A program made the translations under genes and the position numbers. This document shows, one piece after another, positions 22,851 through 36,400 of a stretch of 64,000 bases of DNA. Source of the DNA: Pholis gunnellus (taxonomy: Eukaryota > Chordata > Actinopteri > Perciformes > Pholidae); NCBI GenBank assembly GCA_910591455.2, contig OU342824.1:1149001-1213000 (forward strand). Direction: 5' to 3'. The stretch's first letter is position 1. Each line of letters begins with the position of its first letter. The notes below the pieces were generated by a model that did not search any database, was not told the DNA's origin, and was given only the letters and a program-made list of their open reading frames with translations.

Positions 22851-25299
22851 GGCTTTCAACTTACTTCAATGCAAACCCATCTGAGTAATTACTAGACGGT
22901 CAGAGCAACTGATGTGTTTTTAATAGTGAGAAAGTGCACATAAGGTGGAGGGAATGGGAGGATAGGTGGGTCAAACCAAAGTGGTATCACTGGCAAACTC
23001 AAACTACTTAACAGCCTGGGAGTGGGAAATAAAGTCATTTGTGTAAAGTGAGTTAAGTAGTGGAGACAAAACAGTCTCCTATGGGTTTTTAACAGTGTTC
23101 ATAACCAGAGACTTGGATAACTTGTTGTTGACTCTAACCACCTGCTTTTAGTGCATGTAAGAGTGCCCCATTGGCTGGCTAATGGCTGCTGCTCTGCACC
23201 CACGACCAGGTTCCCCCTCAGGTAAACACTGTTAGCTCTCTCAGCACTTTTGCTGTAGCTATTAGTTACGCTGTCAGCATTGTTAGCTGCGAGGCGTCAG
23301 CTCAGCCGTCGCCATGTTGAGAGGTAATCAAAATGCTCCCAATCTCATATACCACCTTTAAAAATCAGAGTTAGAATAGGAGCCGGCCCATCTACTCACC
23401 ATTTCAGGGTGAGATTAAGTAAGGGCCTGCAGCCTGTCTACTGCTTGTCCTAAGCAGGACAGTCAGGTTAGTTAATCAAAAATGGAAGCATAACAGGATC
23501 TGATGCAGAAGGAGAATGGCAGTGGAACAGTAACTATCTACATCTGTAAATCAGATTAGAGGGATACATCTTATGTAACAGTTTATAGTGTGTTTCCTCT
23601 ACTTGTTTGGGGAGGCAGTATTTATAAGGCATCAACCAGCCCTCCAGCATCACAGCCAGTGCCTGTGTACTGTGTAGCAACCCTGCTTTGCTCCTCTATC
23701 ATGTCCCAATCCTTCGCCTCAACCGTAGCAATCACTCAAACCCTTAGAATGTTTAAAATCTGCTCAGATAGCAGCGTGTGCAGTTCATGTGGGTGTATGC
23801 ATTTGTATGTTCACAGGGCGGGTGTTCGGCTATGTTCCACATCTCCTGAGGTTCTAATTACAACTTGAGTTGAGAGGAAGAACCAAAGAGATAACGAAGG
23901 CGACATCCAAGTGTTGACAATCTGTGACCCCTGCTAGCCTTAATCGGTGCAATGTCTGTGTTTCACTGCGGACACATGTGGTACTAGCCCTTCCCCTGCT
24001 TTATAAGCCATGAGCAGTTTAATTACCTGCTTAGTTGAGATCCAGCTCGTTAGAGGAGGAGGATGAGGAGGAGGTGGAGGAGAATGCCCAGCAGAAAGGA
24101 AAAGAGAGAAGTGTGGAGAAAGACTCCCCATCTGCTAATGGTTCTGCAGTTACACTATTATGACTTAGATGTGCATGTTTGTGTGTATTTAGTCAATAAA
24201 TCAGTTATCTATTTTGACAGAGGTTGCTCCAGTATTAGAGTGTTCATGTTTACACATTTTGCATTTCTGCGCGTTTATACAAAGTGTGTTCAGGTTTGTA
24301 TTGCAAAGCTGTGTGTTTGCATGGCTGTAAACATGGGATTGAGTTTGTTGGGTGAGGAGGGGGAGCGAGATGAGGTGTGTGTGTGTGTGTGTGTGTGTGT
24401 GCATGTGATCGCAGCACTGTCGCCCGAGTCTGTGCTGCGGTGACAGTGATGTATGGGTAATTTAAAAAGTCATTCTTTTCCACAGAGCGGTCTGCAGTCA
24501 GGCCAGCCAACCGCAGCCCATTCCCCCACAGCACTGAGAAAACTCATCTACATCCACTCCAGCACTCTCTCAAACACACACACACACATTTCAATTCTCA
24601 CATTTCTCATTCAAAACCAGTTTGATCCATTTTAATTTGTTGTCAGATTTGTTATTCTCATTTGCGTTTATTGGTCTCTCCACCAACACACTGCTTACTT
24701 TAAATGTGAACCTCTTCATTGCCATGTGACCTCAGTGCCTACAACATGAGACGGAGAGGTGTGTGTGCATTTTTGTGAGTAGAGATGGCGCAATGTGATT
24801 CTAAGGGGACTGGCTACAAGCCTCGACATGCAGACTAGTCTCTCTCTCTCTCTCTCACACACACACACCACTAGTAGTGTCACAAACATTCTCTTGTAAT
24901 TGGACAGTGGGTTGTTTTCATTTCATTTAAAAAAACAGCTCATGTAAACTGAAAGACGTGTTGGTAGGTCTATGCTGCTCTCTTCTGGACAACACTGAAA
25001 TACCATACACCTCTTTACTTCGTTTCCTGCGTCGTGATTTGATTTCAAATGAATGGCACAATGTAAAAACTATTCATTCAGATATTAAGGACAGTTGTCT
25101 TTTTACATGTTTTTAATCTAAAGTTATTTCAATGAATTTTCATTTTGAGTTTGGTGGCCCCTGTCGATAAAAACTATGATCACCATCGCCTCGCTTCGTA
25201 GAGGTCTGCAGCTACCCAGATCCCTTTACAAAATGTGTTATTTTACAGCAACAGGGTCTGCCAGTCTGTTCCTCAGTACTGATTGCAGACTGTATGTAA
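22851..25299. other. Non-coding DNA with small microsatellites
   Basis: Contains a GT run (24375-24401) and a CT/CA run (24838-24868). A purine-rich GGA segment lies near 24053-24085. No gene was recognised. Confidence 0.4.
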
Positions 25300-25475
25300 A
25301 AGTGGACGTAGTCATTGTGATGTCACTCATTGGTTTTTGGATTATGGTTTCTTGTTTTTTTGACAGTGACACAAGAGGGTTGAGCTAACAACCAAACGCT
25401 GTACAAGACATTTCTAAAGTTACAAAGAACTCTGTAAAAAATGTTCAGAACCGGAGGTTTCCACCTGGTCCTGAT
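25300..25475 (+). repeat. Degraded copy of the dispersed repeat seen at 45036-45520
   Basis: It begins 'agtggacgtagtcattgtga' and ends 'aaccggaggtttccacctgg', matching both ends of the 45-kb copy but with a large internal deletion. Confidence 0.6.
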
Positions 25476-25914
25476 TCTTCTGTGCTTCCCTTCCCTCCAC
25501 TGCTGGAGTCTGAGCTGAAGGAGTTTCTCATGAACCCGCATGCCATAAATCACCCAGTATTATTCAGAACTGCTGCACCCTCATAGTTCCTGTTCCATCA
25601 GTCAGTTCCATGTGGGAACTATTTGTGGGCAAGAACTGCATCCCAGGAACCCAATTGGAAAAGTTCCTTGCGGTGATCCAAGTTCCACGTTTTTTAAAAT
25701 GTTTACAGATAAAATTTTGAAAACTCTCTTCCTGATTGTTTGCTGGGCTTCTCTCTTCCTCTCTGTCTCTCTTTGTGTCCTTGTGTCTCAGCTAGTAGCA
25801 GTGGAGTGGACGATCAGACAGCAGGGCTTCCCTCCTGTTGGGTCTGTGATGGATGAGGGCTGTGTGTGATCACTCCACGATGACACACACCTATTCCTCT
25901 GCACTCGTCGACAC

Positions 25915-26250
25915 TTTCCTCACTGCTCCCCTGTTTTCCTCTCCTCTCTTCTCGCCCTTTTCCTCTCCTCCATTCTTTACATTTCTTCCCCTCTCCTTAC
26001 TTCCCTTAGTCTCCATGTTTCCCCCAACTCCCCTTTACCAAGCCTTTCCTCCACCCTCTTTAGTTTCCTTTCTCCTTGTCTCTTATCTGAGTCCTCTCTT
26101 TTCTCCATTCCTTCTTTTCCCTTTGACCTCATGTATCCTCTACTTTTCTTCAGTGCATTTTCCCTGTTTTTCCCTTATATTTCTCCCTGTTTATATCCAC
26201 TCCTCCACCCACTTCTTCCTTCCTCTCCATCTTCTCCTCTCCTGTCCAAA
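25915..26250. repeat. Polypyrimidine-rich tract
   Basis: About 330 bp of mostly C and T on the plus strand (repeated TCCTC, CTCTCC and TTTCCC words). The 134-codon open frame in it is low-complexity Ser/Pro/Phe/Leu and is not considered a gene. Confidence 0.8.
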
Positions 26251-26348
26251 GGAGTGATAGGGGCTAAGTCTGGAGGTCAATGACTGGTGCTCTGTGGTGG
26301 CAGCGTTATTAGTATGTTTATGCTGTTTATGACACATGAAGACACGCT

Positions 26349-26390
26349 CACACACACACACGCACACACACACACACACACGCACACATT
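26349..26390. repeat. (CA)n microsatellite
   Basis: CA repeats with two CG interruptions. Confidence 0.9.
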
Positions 26391-26543
26391 ATTCAGAGAC
26401 TTCCGACAACATTTAGACATGTGCATTCCAATCGAATTCTGGGTATTCTGCTTTTTCTTACCCAGTCAAGTGTTATTCCGTCCTATCAGATGTAACCCCA
26501 TCGAGATTATCATTTTTTGAAGAACTGGTGCATGAACAAAAGG

Positions 26544-26834
26544 GTGCCTGTGGATCAGCGGTAGAGTGGGTCGTGATCCTCTTCAATCAGAGGATCGGCA
26601 GTTCGATCGTTGTGTCCTTCGGCAAGACACCTAAATTGCTCTCAGGCTGTGCCTGAGGGGTATGAATGGGTATTATTGTTAGTTAGTCCTGATGAGCAGG
26701 TGGCACCTTGTATTGTAGCCCATGTCATCAGTGTATGAATGGGTGTGAATGGGTGAATGATGACATGTAGTGTTAAAGCGCTTTGAGTGGTCGGAAGACT
26801 AGAAAAGCTCAATACAAGTACAGTCTATTTACCA
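26544..26834 (+). repeat. tRNA-derived SINE, nearly full length
   Basis: The head 'tgtggatcagcggtagagtg' resembles an internal A box of RNA polymerase III and 'cagttcgatcgt' a B box. The body has 'gtccttcggcaagacacc', 'gtggcaccttg', repeated 'gaatgggtg' and 'aaagcgctttgagtggtcgg', and the end is 'ctatttacc'. The same plan is seen at 36401-36678. Confidence 0.85.
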
Positions 26835-27403
26835 TCAGCTCTTACTTCAGTTAGACGTATGTTAATATAGAAAATAATGCTGCATCACACTGTACTCACA
26901 GAATCTATAGATACTCTGTCGCTCCAGCATCAGCAATCTGGACCTAAGTGTCTCACCGGTCAATCAATGATCAAACTGTGTTTCTCCATATTTATTTGTA
27001 TTTGCAGTCATACCTCTTTAACTCTGAGCAGTGATGTACTGGTTTATATTTAACATGATGATTCAATGTAATATGTAAATGTTGGAGATCAGAGATCATT
27101 GCAAGTTGTATACGGATAGTCCTCTTTGGCACGCACTCTGTCTATGATCGCTGATTACTATTAATGATTCTTCACAATCATTATTAATAATGTTTTCCCA
27201 AGTGGTTATTGGAAAACAGAGAAATAAATCAATTTATAAATATTTACACATGCAAGTTTAATGATTTCTTTGTTAATATCAATAATTAATCAGTTTCAGC
27301 ATTTGAAAGTCATACAATATCACATTTGTCACATTTTTGCAGAAAGTCGTGTGTCCACCAAGGTTGTTTTTTTCCCAGCTGAAAACACCAAGCCCCATTC
27401 TAC

Positions 27404-28457
27404 CAGTGGCGGGCCGTGCATTTCATACCTGGGCCTTCACTGCTGAAATACCACCTTATAACCACATGATGGCGCCACAGCTAGGGTTATTATTCGTTTC
27501 TTGGGCTGTAACTATATAATGTTACGTATTCCTATACCGTTGGGTACGAGGCTTACAAACCAAACAATACGTTTGAATAATACTAGTGCATTTCGAAAAT
27601 GCAGAAGCTTAAATTGTAGGAAATATAATGTTTTCTGCTCTCACTAGGAGACAGCGGTCTGCGTGACCTCTGAACCGGAACAAAAACAGCTGATGCCCCG
27701 CAAGGCTAGGCTAACTAGCTTAACGGAAAAACAACGGCAGCAACACGCATTCTGCTACACACTCAAGGGCCATTCAGATATTAGATGTAAAAAAACGAAT
27801 CAGTTGACTTACCAAATGCTGATCACATCCTCTTTTCTTTGTTGACAAAGAGTTTAATCCCACGGTTAAATCCCAACTCACAAATCCGTTTATCTTCCAA
27901 TTTCAGCCATTGAGTGTTAAAAAACAAAGCTAGGTAAAAAAAAAAAAATCTAAACCTCTGATGGCTACTTTAAGTTTCGATTTTCCAATAGTCACGTGCT
28001 CGCCCACTGACAAATCACAGCACACGCTGCATCTCACTGCACGTAATGCTGACGTAATTGTAGGCCTGCAAGCCGCTCTGGCGCGTCAAAGAATGTTAAA
28101 CTAAAGATCTGATTGGTTGAAGACTATGACAATCAACAATATCGTCCCCATTCACTTAAACTGCACATGGAGGCACTGGTGAGTCTGCAGGCCTGGGGCC
28201 TCTCTTCTACCCAGAGACACAGAGGTGAAATCTGATTGGATAAAAGCTCTACTTAAAACAAGCTGCACTGGAAGCAGAGCAACTGAGGAAGACAGTAGCT
28301 GTGCAATGAGAAAATAAGATAATGGGAAAATATTTTTATAAATTATGATACATGTAGTGTATTTAAGAAAAATTATTAAATTATAAAATAGCTATAACTT
28401 GGTGATTCTGTTTAGGCCAGCAGAGAAGGGTTTGCGGGCCCTGACGGCCCACCACTG
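27404..28457. mobile_element. hAT-like non-autonomous element, older copy
   Basis: The ends are CAGTGGCGGGCCGT and, read in reverse at 28457, CAGTGGTGGGCCGT. Flanking 8-mers CATTCTAC (27396-27403) and TATTCCAC (28458-28465) agree at six of eight positions, as for a diverged 8-bp hAT duplication. No transposase frame is present. Confidence 0.7.
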
Positions 28458-28696
28458 TATTCCACCAATGCCTAGTTGGCAGCTTAGAGCTTTGGTTGCG
28501 TCCGGTTGCTATGGCATGCAATATCTGCAAAAGGAAAAATGTCGGCTCAAGGTAGAGTGCTTGCTCTTGCCATTGCTCTGGATGAAGGGAAGGCAAAAGC
28601 ATGTATGGGGAAGAGGATGGACCCGCTGCCGGTCTCTGTGTGTTCATGACATTTTTGGGGCTAGGAAACAACAACTTGGACGGAGACCGGTTCAAG

Positions 28697-29552
28697 CAGA
28701 GATGGGCAGTATTTCTATTACTTGTATTTGAAATACGTATTTCAATTACTTTTGAGTATTTTGTAATTTGTATTTGATAGGGCCGATTAAAAAGCTAACG
28801 TAATTTGTAACAAAATACTTTAGAGTGGAGTAATTTTGTATTTAAAATACTCAAAATACTTTCTCCAGAATCAAAAAACAGTTCACGAGTTCAGTCTTCA
28901 GATCTTCAAGTTCAACGGATTATCTGTCAAGTTAAATATTGTATCTGAGTGTGACAGATGTCAACTAGCTTGATGTATAACTTATGTCTGGGTCTGGCTA
29001 CATAGCCTATTGTATATACATGGTGATGGTTATAATATCAAGCTAGCGATCGATGCTAACATGCTAATGACGCTAGCATGCTCTCTAGGCTAGTGCACAG
29101 CCAGTGTTTAGCAAGTTAGCTTATCAGTCGAGTAGCTAGCTATAGGAAGAGGGAGATTGGGAGCTTGTATGTCATATGTGATGAATATTTTGTTGTTGAT
29201 ACAAACCAAAGTTTATGGGCTGTTAAGTCCCATTAATAAATATATATATATATACATAATCAAGTTGTTGTCTTTCAATAGCTTTGCTTAGTTACACTGA
29301 CATTCTGTGACTGTTCTTCCTGTTTGTGCGGTTCACCAGAGCTTTGTGTACATTATATAAACCTGAATGCTCTGCTATACCAAATTGTGAGTAAACAGAA
29401 AATCCAGAAAAAAGTATTTCCTATATTTTAAATACAAAATACATGTATTTTGTTACATTTTCTGGCACCAGTATTTTGTATTTTGTTGTAATACATTTAT
29501 TTGGGGGTATTTTGTATCAAAATACATTTTGATGTATTTTTGCCCATCTCTG
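28697..29552. mobile_element. hAT-type MITE, copy 1
   Basis: Ends CAGAGATGGGCA...TGCCCATCTCTG form inverted repeats, flanked by a perfect 8-bp duplication GGTTCAAG (28689-28696 and 29553-29560). The body is rich in GTATTTTGTA-like words and has no coding capacity. It is nearly identical to the copy at 31286. Confidence 0.92.
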
Positions 29553-29560
29553 GGTTCAAG

Positions 29561-31277
29561 GAATAGGCTACTTTCGTTTTGTCCCGCCAATGCTCCATTG
29601 TGTTTGGAAGGCTGGGTTTGCGTTTTACCTGAAGATGAAGATGTTAAGCTCTTGGCTGCCAGAAAAAAAAGCTAGACGTGCAGCGCTCAGGGCAATTTGG
29701 TTTATCTATATCACATGGGATCAAAGATAAATGTAAATGGCCTTAATAATTATATCTTCTCCTAGTATGGAAAATAATGACTGCTATTAGCCCGGTAGAA
29801 GCCAGAGGTAGCAGCTTAGCATTCACTCAGCTGTTGTAAAAAGAAGGGGCAGCTATTTACATGACACAGAGTATGAAAAGGGGATTTGGGTGTGTGTGAT
29901 TTATAGTCCTCAGTCATGGAATGTGGCAGCTGTGGAGGTCCTGTAAAGGTGTCCGTCCATGAATCAGGGGGGAGCAGCCAGCCCGGGCCAGACTGATTGA
30001 GGAGGGGGCCAACGCATGGTTAAGTCTCATTTCATTTACAAGCAAACGGCTAACCCACACACTGCAGAGTAAGGGATGGGGGGGCATGGCTGACAGCTTT
30101 GTGTGTGTGTGTGTATGTGTGTGTCAGAGTAAGAGAACAAGAGAGGCTCAGAGTGGGTCAAGTACCCCCTTTTTGACCTGCTGGTTTAATAGAAAAGTAA
30201 AATCCCCTCGGCCATAGGTGCTTTAATGAATAATAGGCTGGTTGACATGGATTGATTGCTGTCCACTGGCAGGCTTGATCAGCAGAGCTTAAAAAGGCTT
30301 CCTCGGAACACCGTTTCCCAGAAGGCTGTGGGAAAATCCACGGCTGGGAAGAGCCTCAAGGATTTGACAGTATGCTCACGTCCCGACAGAGTCAGGGGAT
30401 CAACACATATACCGAGGAGCGTTTCTACATTTCACTCAATGCTTTTCACTCACAGCCAAAGGTACCAAGGTGACCAACCAGTACAAACAACGGGCTAAGG
30501 ACCACACAGAGTAAACACTTCTACCTGCAGTACATTACGCCCTGCATGATATGATGGGTGCAGACCCAAACTCTGTTCAGGGATGGTCTGGAATAGTGTA
30601 CAGAGTGTGTAGTTGAGAGAAAACAGTCTACAGGTTGGCTTTATAGCCCCTCACTGGATGTTCAGACCGAAACTAAAAGCAAAAATTACAAAAGTTGAAC
30701 CTGGTTCAAGCACAAATGATATCCAACTGTGAGATCATCCACTATAGATGTAAATCCTATAAATATTGGGCTGTTTTGTTGACACCGTGTCATCATCAGT
30801 TTCAACGTAGCCTGAGATGCTGTGGCTCTTTTTAAGTTTTAAGTCTGACAGATACCACCTGCCGCATGCAGGTGATGTAGTATAAAGTGCACGAGAGTCT
30901 GCCTTTGGTGGATGGATCAAATAAACACAGGACTTTTGTCCAGGAGACTGATGCTTGTGTCCCGTGCAAAAAAAGTCAACATTTTCTCATTAGTGATGCT
31001 AGTCACACGAGTTGCTAGTCACGTGACTTGTTTGTCACTTGCTAGTCACGTGAGTCATTAGTCGCTCGGGAGTGACGTGAGTAGCTAGTCAGTCAACTTA
31101 ACGTCAACAACGCTCTTTTCACAAACCTAAGTGGTTTTGTGGCCTAAATTTAACTTCCTGTGAAGAACGAACTTTATTTTGAAAGGACATTATGCCTGTA
31201 GGGAGAGTAAATTGACACGCTGTCACTACACGTTGAAAACTAATACTAGACAGGCTGTTCTCATGGAGCGTTTCGTA
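29561..31277. other. Non-coding DNA between two MITE copies
   Basis: No gene recognised. There is a GT run near 30101-30125 and a cluster of CACGTG-type sites at 31018-31080, listed separately. Confidence 0.4.
31018..31080. promoter_or_regulatory. Cluster of palindromic E-box-like sites
   Basis: GTCACGTGAC at 31018-31027, GTCACGTGAG at 31045-31054 and GTGACGTGAG nearby (about 31072-31081) lie within 63 bp. The first two contain CACGTG, the core bound by bHLH-zip proteins such as USF and TFE. No gene start is next to them, and the sequence around may itself be repetitive, so function is doubtful. Confidence 0.3.
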
Positions 31278-31285
31278 GCTATACC

Positions 31286-32143
31286 CAGAGATGGGCAGTA
31301 TTTCTATTACTTGTATTTGAAATACGTATTTCAATTACTTTTGAGTATTTTGTAATTTGTATTTGATAGGGCCGATTCAAAATCTAACGTAATTTGTAAC
31401 AAAATACTTTAGAGTGGAGTAATTTTGTATTTAAAATACTCAAAATACTTTCTCCAGAATCAAAAAACAGTTCACGAGTTCAGTCTTCAGATCTTCAAGT
31501 TCAACGGATTGTCTGTGAAGTTAAATATTTTATCTGAGTGTGACAGATGTCAACTAGCTTGATGTATAATTTATGTCTGGGTCTGGCTACATAGCCTATT
31601 GTATATGCATGGTGATGGTTATAATATCAAGCTAGCGATCGATGCTAACATGCTAATGACGCTAGCATGCTGTCTAGGCTAGTGCATAGCCAGTGTTTAG
31701 CAAGTTAACTTATCAGTCGAGTAGCTATAGGAAGAGGGAGATTGGGAGCTTGTATGTCATATGTGATGAATATTTTCTTGTTGATATAAAGCCAAAGTTT
31801 ATGGGCTGTTAAGTCCCATTAATAAAAATATATATATACATAATCAAGTTGTTGTCTTTCAATAGCTTTGCTTAGTTACATTGACATTCTGTGACTGTTC
31901 TTCCTTTTTGTGGGGTTCACCAGAGCTTTGTGTACATTATATAAACCTGAATGCTCTGCTATACCACATTGTGAGAAAACAGAAAATCTAGAAAAAAGTA
32001 TTTCCTATATTTTAAATACAAAATACATGTATTTTGTTACATTTTCTGACACCAGTATTTTGTATTTTGTTGTAATACATTTATTTGGGGGTATTTTGTA
32101 TTTTGTATCAAAATACATTTTGATGTATTTTTGCCCATCTCTG
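31286..32143. mobile_element. hAT-type MITE, copy 2
   Basis: Same termini and body as the copy at 28697, with a perfect 8-bp duplication GCTATACC (31278-31285 and 32144-32151). A few substitutions and short indels separate the two. The 98-codon open frame inside is a chance frame in repeat sequence. Confidence 0.92.
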
Positions 32144-32151
32144 GCTATACC

Positions 32152-35100
32152 TACAACAAGTAATGAGCCGCAATCCATAGATATCCCACAAAATAATTTT
32201 GTATGATATCCACTTAATCACAAACAAGTATAATGACCACAAAAGCATACACAAGGCAGGAGGGAGGAGAGGTGGATGGGTCCAGCAAACAAGGATCCTT
32301 CAACCAGGAAAAGCTAAACGAGAAGTCAACGTTGATTAATTTGTCACGTAACTTTAGAAACAGCACTTCAGTAGTTCATATACGGCACTTCCGTATTTAT
32401 TTAAACCCAACTAAGTTGTTTGCTGCCTAAACCTGAGTTTTTTAAGCAGTGAAGAAGGAAGGAATGCATGTAACGAGTAAAGTGTAGCTCGCTTTTGTAG
32501 AAAAACGCACGAAAAACGAGGAGTAACTTTCTGTAAGATATTAAAGTAACCGTTGAATGAGGGTATGTTGCATTAGAGGGGTACCTAATGGGTCGACCAA
32601 GTGCTGATATTTGACGACTTGGGAGTGACAATGTGTTGACCATCACGTACACTTGGATTTGCCGTTTTCAGGCTGGAAGTGGCCTTAGGGTGAAGGTCTA
32701 ACCATCCCTACTTTCTGGACAGTTCAACCCAGGGCCACATTGGCATTTGACTGGTCATATTGCTTCCTAAACTATTGCACTTACTGGGCTCATCACATCC
32801 ATGGCCTATAGGAGCACCAACTCATCTACATTTTATGAGCAGTTTGTTAGTTTGCTAAATAGAATAAGTGCTGAGAAGTGTAGTGTTAATTCTCAAAATC
32901 TTATTTTGAACTAGCAGTAACAGAAATAGAAAAAAAAGGCTATTGTCAAACTGGCCATAAACAATAGGCAGCTACTATTGCTCTCTTGCACGGAGAGGCT
33001 GGCGGACTTGTGGTTCCTTAATGTTATCTGATAAGGCAATGATAATGCAGATTAGTCAAGGCAAATCATCAGTCCCCACCCTCTCAGAAGTGTTGAAATG
33101 TTATTTGGGACAGACAAATTATGCGAGCATAGAATCTACATTGATATTGATTTAATTAATTTCACTATTGACAACTGTTAGACTAAGCTATTTATGTATT
33201 CACAAGTACCACATTGTTCTCACTCTTGCACTACAAAATTTAATTCAATTAATTTCATGACTGTTTTGCGTTGCTTTTTGTTTCTTTACATTTGTTCACA
33301 GATGAGGTGATGAGGTATGAAGCTGGTGTTTTTAGCCCTTACAGCTGTGTCCAAGAGTTTTACGAACCTGAGTGAAGCACATTGTCATATGGTCTAACAC
33401 TACTGTTTTCTGTCTTGCTCTGCTTCACTCTCACACACACGCACACGCACGCACACACACACACACACACACACACAGTCTAGTCTTACTATTGAGTTGA
33501 GATGTGAGCCTCACGGCTACCCTGCAATCTACTGACATTGATCTGAGAGAAAGATCAAACTCTGGCCAGACACTCCCAGGAATCCTGCTCTTCATTAACT
33601 GTGTGAGTGTTTGTGCGGAGGAATGTTGAAGCATGCACGTGGATGTGCATGAATGTGATGTGCGCATTGGAATTTTCCAAGCATATGTAAATATTTCACC
33701 GTGCACCCCGAGCGAGTGCAAAATCTACTTTTGGTAATATTTCTGTGGGGCTCGGATGCATCGGAGTGTGACAGAGCCTCTCTCTTCTCGTGAGTGTCAG
33801 TGTGTCAAAGTGTGTGTGTGTGTCTGTGCATGGGTCTGCGCAAGTGGTTCCTGAGTGGCACCACCAAACCTGATAGTGGATTGGACCGGGGAGACGGGCA
33901 GGCAATCAGACTCCATCCAGACGACCCGAAGCCAGCAGCGTCTCCTTGTTTTATCAGTTAAAGGACAGTTGGACAGCTCCAGCACTGTCTCTTATGCAGC
34001 TGGATGGGCAGTGCTTCAACTACATCACAGTTTCTGAGACACTGGGATTTTCAGTTCAATATTCCAATATTCAGCATTGTCAATTACGGTTCGAGGGAAC
34101 GTCATTTCTCCCAGGTTAAGTTTAATTTTGACGTTTCACAAATAGGTTTAAACAAAGTCTGGGTAGGGAGAAGGTCGGGGTGTGTGGATGGGTCAAAATA
34201 ACACGAGACATTTTCACCTAGGACACTGCTGTTTGTGTCCTGTGTAACACCAGAAGTAAGGCACTTTTTGCAACCCAAAAACTTTTACTAAACATAACCA
34301 AGTAGTTTTGTTGCTGAAACCTAAACGTAGCTGAGAAAGCCGTTTTGAAATGGCAAAAGTGCAAAGAATAGTTTAGACACTATAATATTGTTATACAGGT
34401 GGGTAGCAATGTTGATATGAAATGTATATTTTGGTTGAGAATTATCAAGATTCAACTTATCCCTGGTTTTCCAAAACATACAATGCCAACATTTAATTAT
34501 GGGTTGGATTTTCTAATAGACTTTTCTCTCAGTCAACATTGTTGCAATAGTAAAATATGTGAAAAATAAGATAGCTTTATTCTGCTTTGATTGTGTAAGT
34601 CACATAATGTTTTAAAAATAGTGAATATATCTATATTTTTGTCATGTTTTTTAAATTTATTTTCATATTTTACTAGATATCTATAACTTTTCGGTCACGG
34701 TTCAGGAAAGATTGTGGTTATGGTTTATAGAGGAAATGTCAGTGCTGATTACACCTGTTCACTGGAACTGATATAATCATCACACCACTTCATTGTCACT
34801 GAACAGAAGTGGTGGGTGTGGATTAGGTGCATATGAATGAAATGACTTGGACCCAGGGTACAACACTGCATAATGCAGAAATCTATTTGCACTAGAGAGG
34901 ACTTGTGAAAACACGTGTTTTATGCTTCACCCCACATAACAAATTAAAATGAAGCTGAAAGTGATTGATTTTTTTTTTCCAAAGGTAAAACTGGGGTGTT
35001 GATACTACAAGAGCTTCATTTATTACTCATTGGTTTGATGTATTGTTAACATTGAAACCTTTCCAGTGTGGCACTTTAATCTCTTTCTATGTCATGTACT

Positions 35101-35719
35101 TCTGTTTAGATGGCAGGAATAAAGGCTTTTTATAAAAGTGAACATATTAAAGGAGCCATTACCCTAACATAGAAAAATCTGTGATGGGTTTCCCAACGCT
35201 GTCAGCAACTTGTGTGGTTCTACATGGTGATCACTGTGTGCTCCGTACTTTTCGGCAGTGAGGCCACTGTTGAACCTACAATCTAGACACACCTGGCAGA
35301 CACAAATGAACAAAGTTTCATGAACTGATTAAACTGGGACAAAAAAAACAACCAATCAATATTGGAGTAGTGAAACTTAAAATGCCAAGGCTCTACTGTA
35401 CTTTAAAAAGAGGGCGAAAGAATGAAGGGGAAATAGCTCTATGAGATAACATTTGTCATGCGTGAAAAGAAAAGAATTAGGATGCTCCTTTTTCCCCTGC
35501 ATTCTAATTCTTTAGGGTTGTTCGCTCAGTCTGTCTCCATGACTTACAGATGAGAGACAAGATGCTTTTCAAGGTGGCAGAGGGAGAAAGAGAACTTGTA
35601 GCTCAGCGCACTGTCTAACTCTTTCATATCAGAGAAAAAATGAAGAGATCGATTTTCTGTCTGTTTTTCTCTCTGCTGGGAATATTAAAAATAGTTTTGT
35701 ATGAGTTTTCACACAAACC

Positions 35720-35750
<31 letters not shown>

Positions 35751-36400
35751 CTCCTCTTCCTACCTGATCTCTATCTACCTGAGTTTGCAGACTCTCTGTG
35801 TCACTCCGCCCCCAAGTTTAACCCAGTGCCTTTCCTTTTTACCTCTCCATTACTCCATTACTGCGCTTCCATGGCCTTCGTTGATGTCCTCGGTCCTCCT
35901 ACATCACCCCACTATTTTTTCCTTTTCTGCTGAGAGATCCCTCCAGAAGGTCACTGTTTAAATGGACAGCAGGCCTCCTTCTCCTTGGTTGAAGGTGGTG
36001 GGCAGGCTTTATATGGGAATGGAGGGTAAAGGTATAGATATTATACTTTGAGGGGAGGGGGTAAAAGGGGGGAGGAAGGAGGCTGCTGACTCGTTCATAG
36101 CCCCAGGCAGTGGTCTGTCAAGTGTGGTGCTCCAAAGCAACGTTTCAGCTTCCCCTCCCAGTGCTTGGCTTCACATCCATACTAATCTAAAGGAGCTGGG
36201 GAGGAGAAGAAGAGGTCTGGGGAAATGGAAAGGTCTGTGTGTGTGTGTGTGAGCATATTTGCTATCCTTTTGAGAAACAATTTTAAGGCTCAAGACTTAA
36301 GAATTGTAAGGTTCACATTTGTTGAACACATTTATTTGGTACCTTCTACAGCTGTGATGTGTTCAGCAGAGTAAATATGTACACACTTGCCTGAATGGCA
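32152..36400. other. Non-coding DNA with microsatellites
   Basis: No gene recognised. Present are a CA microsatellite (33432-33477) and a poly-C tract followed by CA units (35718-35751). A segment near 34228-34360 resembles 32390-32430 ('aacc-aa-taagt-gtttt-ttgc') and may be an old dispersed repeat. Confidence 0.4.

Noticed and set aside
25853..26257. 134-codon plus-strand frame rich in Ser, Pro, Phe and Leu
   Set aside because: Translation of a polypyrimidine tract.
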